This document shows, in pieces, positions 1 to 5,215 of a stretch of 5,215 nt of DNA. The DNA comes from Bacillota bacterium (lineage in GTDB: Bacteria; Bacillota; Bacilli; Alicyclobacillales; SLC66). The stretch lies in NCBI GenBank assembly GCA_021797415.1, contig JAJZZT010000527.1, positions 1-5,215 of the forward strand. The letters are read 5' to 3'. Position 1 is the first letter of the stretch. Each line of letters opens with the position of its first letter. The position numbers and the translations under genes were made by a program. A model generated the notes under the pieces. It saw nothing but the letters and a program-made list of their open reading frames with translations, was not told the DNA's origin and did no database searches.

Positions 1-276
1 ACGGCGGGAACGATCACGCTCGCCGCGGAGGCGCTGATGGAACACGGCGCGCGCGAGGTCTACGCGTGCTGCACGCACCCCGTTCTGTCTCCCCCGGCAG
101 CGGAACGGCTGGAAGAGTCTCCGATTCAAGAGGTCATTGTGACCAACACGATCGCCGTACCCACAGAACAGCGCATCAACAAGCTCGTCATTCTCTCGGT
201 GGCCAGGCTCATCGCCGAGGCAATTCTGCGCATCCATGAGAAACGCTCCATCAGCGAGCTGTTCGACGATGATTAA
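1..276 (+). CDS. prs: Ribose-phosphate pyrophosphokinase (PRPP synthetase), C-terminal part
   Basis: The enzyme makes 5-phosphoribosyl-1-pyrophosphate from ribose 5-phosphate and ATP in the cytoplasm, feeding purine, pyrimidine, NAD, histidine and tryptophan synthesis. Only the last 91 codons are present; the gene is cut by the window edge and the family is normally about 315 residues. The visible part opens with T-A-G-T, the end of the PRPP/ribose-phosphate binding loop (family motif DDxIDTAGT). It continues with the conserved [20 protein letters not shown] strand-helix-strand and the end-of-protein patterns [16 protein letters not shown] and SISELF. The reading frame is intact to the TAA at 274-276. 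The stop lies inside the start of pth (8-bp overlap), which suggests translational coupling. In Bacillus subtilis the ctc gene lies between prs and pth; here it is absent. The identification is very secure. Confidence 0.96.
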   Translation, partial: TAGTITLAAEALMEHGAREVYACCTHPVLSPPAAERLEESPIQEVIVTNTIAVPTEQRINKLVILSVARLIAEAILRIHEKRSISELFDDD

Positions 277-838
277 ATTGATCGTGGGACTCGGCAACCC
301 GGGACGCGAGTATGAGCAAACAAGGCACAACGCGGGGTTTTGGGCGGTGGAAAAGCTGCTTGCGCGCTGTTCTCCCGGAATGGCGACCAAAAAGAAATTT
401 CACGGACTGGTTGACGATGTGTCTGTGGACGGAAGGCGCGTCGTGCTGCTCCGCCCCCAGACGTTCATGAATCTGAGCGGTCAGTCGGTGGCGGAGGCTG
501 TCCGGTATCTGAATGTTGATCCGGCGCGCGAGTTGCTCGTCATATATGATGATCTCGATCTTCCCGTCGGCCGCATTCGCCTGCGGGAGAAGGGCAGTTC
601 GGGCGGACACAATGGAATCCGGTCGGTCATCAGCCATATCGCCGGGAGTGATTTCCCGCGCATTCGCATCGGTGTGGGTCGGCCGCCCGTTGACGTGATG
701 GTGATCGACCATGTGTTGTCGCGGTTTGCAAAAGCGGAGCGGACGCTTGTCGATGAAGCGGTCGAAAGGGCGGCCGAGAGTGCCCGGCAGGCTTGCCGCG
801 AACCCTTCCCCGTGGTGATGAACCGGTTCAATGCATGA
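269..838 (+). CDS. pth: Peptidyl-tRNA hydrolase
   Basis: This is a cytoplasmic esterase that releases tRNA from peptidyl-tRNAs that drop off the ribosome; it is essential in bacteria and is called spoVC in B. subtilis. The product is 189 residues, normal for the family. It starts with the family N-terminus [12 protein letters not shown]. Visible functional residues are N10, H20 (the catalytic base in E. coli), N68 in FMNLSGQ, D94 in YDDLDLP (equivalent to E. coli D93) and H114/N115 in SGGHNG. I chose ATG 269 because the family begins there; an upstream in-frame ATG at 236 would add 11 non-homologous residues read from prs codons. No strong ribosome binding site is visible (weak GCGAG at 254-258), which fits translation coupled to prs through the 8-bp overlap. 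Its catalytic set is complete. Confidence is very high. Confidence 0.97.
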   Translation: MIKLIVGLGNPGREYEQTRHNAGFWAVEKLLARCSPGMATKKKFHGLVDDVSVDGRRVVLLRPQTFMNLSGQSVAEAVRYLNVDPARELLVIYDDLDLPVGRIRLREKGSSGGHNGIRSVISHIAGSDFPRIRIGVGRPPVDVMVIDHVLSRFAKAERTLVDEAVERAAESARQACREPFPVVMNRFNA

Positions 839-839
839 T

Positions 840-869
840 GTTTAAAGCGGGTCGTCGCTCCCCATACTA
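840..869 (+). promoter_or_regulatory. Candidate forespore (sigma-F/sigma-G type) promoter for fin
   Basis: A -35-like GTTTA (840-844) is separated by 18 nt from CATACTA (863-869). CATACTA is a perfect match to the sigma-G -10 consensus CATNMTA, and 18 nt is the usual sigma-G spacing. GTTTA fits the sigma-F -35 consensus GYWTA fully and the sigma-G GMATR at 3 of 5 positions. It sits just after the pth stop and would give a leader of about 45-50 nt before the fin ATG. B. subtilis fin is known to be expressed in the forespore, so the location is biologically sensible. The match was made by eye and the start site is inferred. Confidence 0.5.
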
Positions 870-910
870 CGGGAACGGGTCTTGTCTCGGACACCGATTT
901 GGCGGGCATG

Positions 911-915
911 AGGAG
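911..915 (+). promoter_or_regulatory. Ribosome binding site of fin, deciding the start
   Basis: AGGAG lies 8 nt before ATG 924 but only 5 nt before the in-frame GTG at 921. The spacing favours ATG 924, giving a protein that starts MNIVYYC, like known Fin proteins. Confidence 0.75.
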
Positions 916-923
916 CGGCTGTG

Positions 924-1157
924 ATGAATATTGTATATTATTGTAAGTATTGCAGGGTGTTCATGGGCGAGATCGACGCGTCGCGCGTATCGGTCAATGC
1001 CCTGGGATTTTCCATTTTGACTGCAGAAGAGCGGACGGATATGATTCAATATGATGGATCGGAAGATACAACGTACGTCAAGACGGTATGCGAACATTGC
1101 GAGACCGCCTTGCGCAGCCATCCGGAACTGCTGCTCTCACAGACGCCGATCCAGTGA
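924..1157 (+). CDS. fin: Anti-sigma-F factor Fin
   Basis: Fin (YabK) is a small forespore protein that binds RNA polymerase and antagonises sigma-F, so that transcription can switch to the late forespore factor sigma-G. This product is 77 residues, against 76 in B. subtilis. It has two CxxC pairs, C7-K-Y-C10 and C56-E-H-C59, expected to hold one zinc ion. Between them is the family core with LGF (27-29), LTAEERTDMI (32-41) and a short acidic turn. The C-terminus ends in PIQ; the B. subtilis protein ends similarly in FIQ as far as I recall. ATG 924 is preferred over GTG 921 on ribosome-binding-site spacing. The position between pth and mfd is the conserved one. A candidate forespore promoter lies upstream and a probable terminator 52 nt downstream, so it may be transcribed alone during sporulation as well as by read-through from prs-pth. 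Identification rests on length, cysteine pattern, core motif and gene order together. Confidence 0.93.
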   Translation: MNIVYYCKYCRVFMGEIDASRVSVNALGFSILTAEERTDMIQYDGSEDTTYVKTVCEHCETALRSHPELLLSQTPIQ

Positions 1158-1209
1158 GCGGGCGGCATGGCGACAGGCTGTGCGAAGATACGCAAAGAGC
1201 TGCTCCAAG

Positions 1210-1241
1210 AAAGAGGCCTGAGCGGGTTCGCAGGTCTTTTT
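1210..1241 (+). terminator. Probable intrinsic terminator after fin
   Basis: The left arm 1210-1220 pairs with the right arm 1231-1241 over 11 bp, including two G·U pairs (1216:1235 and 1213:1238), around a 10-nt loop (1221-1230). The G+C-rich core GAGGCCTG / CAGGTC runs straight into five T residues (1237-1241). The location, just after fin and before the repeat region, is right for ending the prs-pth-fin transcript. The T tract is short and part of it is used in the stem, so efficiency is uncertain. Confidence 0.6.
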
Positions 1242-1301
1242 GGCGAGACGTCGGGCGCCAGTATCCCAGTATCCTTTTCTCGTTGCGAGTTTTGTGCCAT
1301 G

Positions 1302-1403
1302 GGCAAGGTTTGCCGGGGCGTCGTCATCCCCTTTGCTCTAGCGCCGTAATCAAGGCTTGCTGGGCTGGCGCCATGCCCTATGCCCGGCGAGTTTAGCGAT
1401 AGC
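1302..1403 (+). repeat. Direct repeat copy 1 (102 bp)
   Basis: This copy aligns with 1404-1515 over its whole length with 4 substitutions in 102 positions (96%). It lacks 10 bp (GTCGCGAGTT in copy 2, 1441-1450), lost between CTTTGCTC and TAGCGCC. The first half, beginning CAAGGTTTGC at 1304, and the second half, beginning CAAGGCTTGC at 1351, are themselves related, so the copy is an older tandem dimer. Confidence 0.9.
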
Positions 1404-1515
1404 GGCAAGGTTTGCCTGGGTGTCGTCATCCCCTTTGCTCGTCGCGAGTTTAGCGCCGTAATCAAGGCTTGCTGGGCTGGCGCCCTGCCCTGTGCCCGGC
1501 GAGTTTAGCGATAGC
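1404..1515 (+). repeat. Direct repeat copy 2 (112 bp)
   Basis: This is the longer, apparently intact copy. It directly abuts copy 1. Both half-units carry GCGAGTTTAGCG (1444-1455 and 1499-1510), 55 bp apart, and begin with CAAGG(T/C)TTGC at 1406 and 1463, 57 bp apart. This shows an underlying period of about 56 bp. Confidence 0.9.
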
Positions 1516-1548
1516 GGTGTCCGAGCAAAGGGCATAGGGCAGGGCGCC
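1479..1548 (+). repeat. Inverted repeat, potential long hairpin upstream of mfd
   Basis: The segment 1479-1497 (starting GGCGCCCTGCCC) can pair with 1530-1548 (ending GGGCAGGGCGCC) over 19 bp, with one G·U pair (1492:1535) and no mismatch. The loop is 32 nt. The right arm belongs to an inverted copy of the repeat unit (about 1516-1567). No T tract follows, so it is not a standard intrinsic terminator for the + strand. If mfd is transcribed from upstream, this stem would form 47 nt before its start codon. A structural role is inferred only. Confidence 0.75.
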
Positions 1549-1581
1549 GACTGGCAGCGAAACCTCATTTTCAAGATAGAT

Positions 1582-1586
1582 GGGAG
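1582..1586 (+). promoter_or_regulatory. Ribosome binding site of mfd
   Basis: GGGAG lies 8 nt before GTG 1595. There is no in-frame ATG nearby that fits the family N-terminus, so this site supports the GTG start. Confidence 0.7.
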
Positions 1587-1594
1587 TCATTTGA

Positions 1595-4500
1595 GTGCGC
1601 GAACTGATCGAATATTATGCGGATGTTCCGGAGATCGCCCACGTTTTGCGCCTGCTTGGCCAGGGCGTCGAGCAGCAGTCTGTGACGGGCTTGAACGGAT
1701 CTGCGCGCCATCTGTTCTACGCGGTTCTGGCGCAACGCGGATTTCCGCTCTGCATCGCCGCGCACTCGATGCAGAGCGCGCAGTCGATCGTGGCTGATCT
1801 GTCGGAAAATCTGGGCGCCGACGCGGTTTTTCTGTTCCCTGAACGGGAATTGTCGCACAGCGACCTGGTGGCCTACAGTCCGGAACTTGCCGCGCTGCGT
1901 TGGCGGACGATGGCCGCTTTGCTGGAAGAGCGGGCGCTCATTGTGGTGACGACGATGCGCGGGCTCAAACAGCCTCTGCTGTCTCCCGCGCAGGCGAAAA
2001 GCGCGGTGCTGGACATCCGTGGCGGACAGACGATGAATCTGTCCACCACGGTGGAGAAGCTTGTCCATGGCGGATACGAACGTTCGGAACGCGTCGAAAA
2101 GCGCGGACAGTTCAGCGTTCGCGGCGGTATTGTCGACATCTATCCACTTGACGGGGAACCGGTGCGCGTCGAACTGTTCGATGACGAAGTGGATTCCATC
2201 CGCCTGTTTGAAGCGGAGAGCCAGCGTTCATTTGACCAGGTGCAGGAAGCAAGGATCTACCCGGCGCTTGAAATGACGGTGACGCCGGAACTTCTGCGCG
2301 CGGCGGCCGACCGTCTGCGGCAGAAGTTTGAACAGCAGTTGCAGCGCGTGGGATCGGAGACTGTGCGGGAGAATCTCCGGCGGCATATCGGACGCGATGT
2401 GGAGCGTATGGCCCAGGGAGAGTATTTCCCTGGATTGACGCGCTATCGCAGATTGTTTGCGGAAAAGTCCGCCACGCTCGTGGACTATCTGGGCAAGTCG
2501 TGCTGTCTGATCTTCGATGAACCGACGCGGCTGCGCGAGACGATGGAGCGCGTGGCGCGCGAAGAGGCGGAGTGGACGACCGCGGCGCTTGAGCACGGCG
2601 AGATTGTCCCGGATATGTTCGAGGAGATCGATGTGGAGCGGATATTCGCGTCGGGCGGGCGGCGCCAGGTGTTTGTCACCCTGTTTCAACGCCACCACGG
2701 CAATATCCCGGCGGCGCACTCGACCAGTGTATCCATGCGGCCCATGCAGCAGTTCCACGGCCAGTTGCCGTTGCTTAAAGGTGAATTGGCGCGCTTTCGC
2801 AAGACGCGGCAGCACGTGGTGTTTACGGCGGGGAGCGCGGAGCGCGCAGAGCGGCTGTGGCGAGTGCTGGACGATTTTTCGATCGAGGCGGAGGTGTCTT
2901 CGCGCTTTGATCCGGGCAGTGCGCGTCCGCTCATTCTGGTGAACGCATTGTCGGGCGGTTTTGAATTGCCCTCCGGGCACCTGGTCGTGATTGCGGAGAG
3001 TGAGGTGTTCGTCAACAAGCGCCGCGCGCCGCGTGTGCGTTCTGATTCTTCAGAGGCGTCCCGCATCAAAAGTTATCAGGATCTCATCGTGGGTGATCAC
3101 GTGGTGCACATCACGCATGGGATCGGCCGGTACATGGGGCTTGAAACACTGGAAGTGGCCGGTGTGCACCGCGACTTTCTTCACCTGCGCTACGCGGGAA
3201 ACGACAAGTTGTATGTCCCGGTGGATCAGATCAACCAGGTGCAGAAATACCTCGGGTCCGAGGAGCGCGAACCGCGTCTGCACCATCTGGGCGGGAGCGA
3301 GTTTGCGCGGGCCAAGAACAAGGTGCGAAAGTGCGTCCGCGACATCGCCGAGGATCTGATCAAGATCTATGCCAGGCGCGAGGCGGCGCCGGGCCATGCC
3401 TTTCGCACGGATACGGAATTCCAGCGGGATTTTGAGGCGATGTTTCCGTACGATGAGACGCCCGACCAGTTGCGCGCGGTCGTGGAAATCAAGCGCGACA
3501 TGGAGCGGTCGCGGCCGATGGACCGCCTGCTGTGCGGCGATGTGGGCTACGGGAAGACGGAGGTGGCGATTCGCGCCGCCGCCAAGGCGGTGTTTGACGG
3601 GAAGCAGGTTGCGGTGCTCGTTCCGACGACCATCCTTGCGCAACAGCACTTTGCCACGTTTTCCGAGCGATTTTCCGGATTCCCCGTGACGGTCGAGGTG
3701 CTGAGCCGGTTTCGCAGCAAATCGGAAATGAAGAAAGTTCTTCAGGGGCTGCATGCCGGCACGGTGGACATTGTCATCGGAACACACCGCCTGCTCCAGA
3801 AGGGAATCGTGTTTAAAAATCTCGGGCTGCTTGTGGTGGATGAGGAACAGCGTTTTGGCGTAACGCACAAGGAGAAATTGAAAGAGTTGAAGAGCGATGT
3901 GGACTGCCTGACGCTCACCGCCACGCCGATCCCCCGCACGCTCCACATGTCGATGGTTGGCGTGCGCGACCTGTCCATCATCGAGACCGCGCCGGAGAAC
4001 CGTTTCCCTGTTCAGACGTACGTGGTAGAATACAGCGATGCGCTCCTTCGCGAGGCGATCGAACGGGAGATCGGCCGGGGTGGACAAGTGTACGTCCTGT
4101 ACAATCAGGTCAAGGGCATCCACTCGATTTCCGACCGGGTGGCCCGTCTGGTCCCGGAGGCGCGCGTGGGTGTCGGGCACGGGCAGATGGCGGAGGATGA
4201 ACTGGAACGGGTCATGCTCGCCTTTCTTGAGGGAGAAATCGACGTGCTCGTCTCTACGACCATCATCGAGGCTGGGCTCGATATTCCCAACGTCAATACA
4301 CTTGTGGTGTTTCATGCGGATCGTATGGGGCTGTCCCAATTGTACCAGTTGCGGGGGCGCGTCGGCCGTTCCAACCGTATAGCATACGCGTATTTCACCT
4401 ATCAAGCGGAAAAGGTGCTCGCCGAAGTGGCGGAGAAGCGGTTGCAGGCCATCAAGGAATTCACGGAATTGGGCAGTGGTTTCAAGATCGCGATGCGGGA

Positions 4501-5125
4501 CCTGGCCATCCGGGGCGCCGGCAATCTCCTTGGCGCGGAGCAGCACGGGTTCATCAGTTCGGTCGGGTTTGACATGTATTCCGACATGCTGGCGGAAGCG
4601 GTGCGGGAGTTGCGCGGCGACGCCGTGGTCAAGCGCGCCGAGCCCACGGTGGAGATTACGGCCGACGCCTACCTGTCCGATGGGTATATTCCGGACGCTC
4701 TGCAGAAAATTGAGATGTACAAAAAATTTGTCGCCGTCGGCAGTCAGGACGACGTCGACGATTTGCGCGACGAACTGGTGGACCGCTTTGGAGATATTCC
4801 GCCGGAAACGGAAATGCTGTTGCGGATCGCGCGGATTCGCGCGTATGCGTTCATGTACGACCTCGCGTCCGTTGTCAGAGAGGGGCAGACGGTGCTCATC
4901 GCGCTTCGCAAGGAGCACAATGAACGCATCTCCGGCATCCGCTTGATCGAGACCGCGCAACTGTACCCCAAACGCACGGCGGTCAAGTCCGCGGGCGGTG
5001 CGTACAGTCTCACGATCGACGGGCGCGGTTTGAAGGACGACCAGTTGCTCGACATGGCCATCCGCGTGCTGGCCGAATTCAAATCCGTTTTCTCGAAACA
5101 GGAGGAATTGCAAAATGCCAAGTAA
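1595..5125 (+). CDS. mfd: Transcription-repair coupling factor Mfd
   Basis: Mfd is a DNA translocase that pushes or removes RNA polymerase stalled at DNA damage and recruits UvrA for nucleotide excision repair. The product is 1176 residues, full length (B. subtilis about 1177). The N-terminal UvrB-like, UvrA-binding region (about 20-350) includes GQFSVRGGIVDIYP at 171-184. The RNA-polymerase interaction domain lies at about 494-554. The superfamily 2 translocase, related to RecG, has Walker A GDVGYGKT (648-655), Walker B DEEQ (749-752), TATPIPRT (775-782), STTIIEAGLDIP (887-898) and QLYQLRGRVGRS (915-926). The TRG/post-motor segment follows at about 940-985, with RGAGNLLGAEQHG, and the C-terminal regulatory domain at about 1010-1160. 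All core motor motifs are intact. The start is GTG with a good ribosome binding site. The end overlaps the next gene by 11 bp. A terminator and repeats upstream suggest it has its own promoter, which I could not locate convincingly. Confidence 0.98.
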   Translation: MRELIEYYADVPEIAHVLRLLGQGVEQQSVTGLNGSARHLFYAVLAQRGFPLCIAAHSMQSAQSIVADLSENLGADAVFLFPERELSHSDLVAYSPELAALRWRTMAALLEERALIVVTTMRGLKQPLLSPAQAKSAVLDIRGGQTMNLSTTVEKLVHGGYERSERVEKRGQFSVRGGIVDIYPLDGEPVRVELFDDEVDSIRLFEAESQRSFDQVQEARIYPALEMTVTPELLRAAADRLRQKFEQQLQRVGSETVRENLRRHIGRDVERMAQGEYFPGLTRYRRLFAEKSATLVDYLGKSCCLIFDEPTRLRETMERVAREEAEWTTAALEHGEIVPDMFEEIDVERIFASGGRRQVFVTLFQRHHGNIPAAHSTSVSMRPMQQFHGQLPLLKGELARFRKTRQHVVFTAGSAERAERLWRVLDDFSIEAEVSSRFDPGSARPLILVNALSGGFELPSGHLVVIAESEVFVNKRRAPRVRSDSSEASRIKSYQDLIVGDHVVHITHGIGRYMGLETLEVAGVHRDFLHLRYAGNDKLYVPVDQINQVQKYLGSEEREPRLHHLGGSEFARAKNKVRKCVRDIAEDLIKIYARREAAPGHAFRTDTEFQRDFEAMFPYDETPDQLRAVVEIKRDMERSRPMDRLLCGDVGYGKTEVAIRAAAKAVFDGKQVAVLVPTTILAQQHFATFSERFSGFPVTVEVLSRFRSKSEMKKVLQGLHAGTVDIVIGTHRLLQKGIVFKNLGLLVVDEEQRFGVTHKEKLKELKSDVDCLTLTATPIPRTLHMSMVGVRDLSIIETAPENRFPVQTYVVEYSDALLREAIEREIGRGGQVYVLYNQVKGIHSISDRVARLVPEARVGVGHGQMAEDELERVMLAFLEGEIDVLVSTTIIEAGLDIPNVNTLVVFHADRMGLSQLYQLRGRVGRSNRIAYAYFTYQAEKVLAEVAEKRLQAIKEFTELGSGFKIAMRDLAIRGAGNLLGAEQHGFISSVGFDMYSDMLAEAVRELRGDAVVKRAEPTVEITADAYLSDGYIPDALQKIEMYKKFVAVGSQDDVDDLRDELVDRFGDIPPETEMLLRIARIRAYAFMYDLASVVREGQTVLIALRKEHNERISGIRLIETAQLYPKRTAVKSAGGAYSLTIDGRGLKDDQLLDMAIRVLAEFKSVFSKQEELQNAK
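5100..5105 (+). promoter_or_regulatory. Ribosome binding site of the lipoprotein gene
   Basis: A perfect AGGAGG lies 9 nt before ATG 5115, inside the last codons of mfd. It is the strongest ribosome binding site in the window and fixes the start of the downstream gene. Confidence 0.85.
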
Positions 5126-5215
5126 GTTTCGCAGATCGCGCATACCGGGCATCCTCGGCATTGGTGTCCTGTCCACCCTGCTGGCGGGGTGCGGCACCCA
5201 GAGCGCCGCAAACGT
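5115..5215 (+). CDS. Secreted lipoprotein, N-terminal part (possibly PrsA-like foldase)
   Basis: Only the first 33 codons are visible before the window ends. They form a typical lipoprotein signal peptide: a basic N-region (MPSKFRRSR), a hydrophobic stretch (IPGILGIGVLSTLLAG) and a lipobox L-L-A-G-C with the lipidated cysteine at residue 26. A short GTQSAAN stretch follows, as in a linker after the anchor. The mature protein would be attached to the outer face of the cell membrane. The gene overlaps mfd by 11 bp and has a perfect ribosome binding site, so it is almost certainly co-transcribed with mfd. In several Bacillales relatives a PrsA/SurA-type peptidyl-prolyl isomerase lies after mfd, before spoVT. 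That makes a foldase the leading guess, but no catalytic domain is visible here and the specific function is not established. Confidence 0.8.
   Translation, partial: MPSKFRRSRIPGILGIGVLSTLLAGCGTQSAAN

Larger units (their letters stand above)
1250..1567. repeat. Composite repeat element filling the fin–mfd gap
   Basis: About 320 bp of the 437-bp gap between fin and mfd is built from one short motif family. From left to right there is a degenerate unit (1250-1303), two near-identical direct copies of a dimeric unit (1302-1403 and 1404-1515), and an inverted unit (about 1516-1567). Landmark words recur. CAAGG(T/C)TTGC starts units at 1304, 1351, 1406 and 1463. GCGAGTTTAGCG occurs at 1387, 1444 and 1499, with a degraded form at 1285. 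The left end (1250-1282) and right end (1521-1552) are imperfect inverted repeats of each other. I see no transposase or convincing gene inside. It may be a non-autonomous mobile or dispersed repeat, but that needs other copies in the genome. The remaining sequence at 1158-1249 holds only the terminator. Confidence 0.8.

Noticed and set aside
236..268. Upstream in-frame start for pth
   Set aside because: It would add 11 residues translated from the prs end that are not part of the family N-terminus, which begins at [12 protein letters not shown].
886..896. An 11-bp stretch upstream of fin (CTCGGACACCG) that is the reverse complement of 1515-1525 in the repeat region, as if fin were flanked by inverted repeats
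   Set aside because: A few 11-bp matches are expected by chance in a window of this size, the surrounding bases do not match, and fin is a native gene at its conserved place.
1167..1349. A 60-codon + strand open frame after fin, with CEFCAMGKVC resembling a cysteine-rich motif
   Set aside because: It has no good ribosome binding site, runs through the terminator hairpin, and its C-terminal third is read from repeat copy 1. It is not similar to any family I recognise.
1302..1515. CRISPR array
   Set aside because: The repeated units abut each other with no unique spacers of constant length, and there are only two full copies with no cas genes.
1551..1580. Possible vegetative promoter for mfd (CTGGCA, 17 nt, GATAGA-like)
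   Set aside because: The -10 matches TATAAT at only about half its positions and the site overlaps the end of the inverted repeat; too weak to annotate.
3050..5197. A 715-codon open frame on the minus strand
   Set aside because: It lies entirely opposite mfd and the lipoprotein start. Long antisense frames are common opposite G+C-rich genes, and the product shows no recognisable domain.

Overview
The window looks like chromosomal DNA from a spore-forming Firmicute with fairly high G+C. The gene order prs – pth (spoVC) – fin – mfd is the conserved Bacillales order. Fin occurs only in endospore formers, because it works in the switch between forespore sigma factors. The G+C-rich coding sequence and the lipoprotein gene directly after mfd suggest a lineage such as Alicyclobacillaceae rather than Bacillus itself. 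That placement is an inference. All genes are on the + strand.

Layout. Positions 1-276 hold the 3' end of prs (PRPP synthetase). It overlaps pth (269-838, peptidyl-tRNA hydrolase) by 8 bp. The 85-nt gap to fin carries a good match to a forespore promoter (840-869). Fin (924-1157, anti-sigma-F factor) is followed by a probable intrinsic terminator (1210-1241). The rest of the fin–mfd gap, about 1250-1567, is filled by a composite repeat. It consists of two 96%-identical direct copies of a roughly 110-bp unit, each a dimer of an older unit of about 56 bp, flanked by a degenerate copy on the left and an inverted copy on the right. mfd (1595-5125), the full-length transcription-repair coupling factor, starts at GTG. 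It overlaps by 11 bp the start of a lipoprotein gene (5115 to the window edge).

How the parts work together. prs and pth are housekeeping genes (nucleotide precursors and translation quality control) that appear to be translationally linked. fin seems to have its own forespore promoter and a terminator, which would let it be induced during sporulation and would separate mfd from the upstream genes. mfd and the lipoprotein gene probably form the next transcription unit.

The coding content is ordinary and well conserved, and I see no new enzymatic or defence system. The only part not explained by known genes is the repeat element upstream of mfd. It is the best candidate for something undescribed, most likely a dispersed, non-autonomous repeat family.
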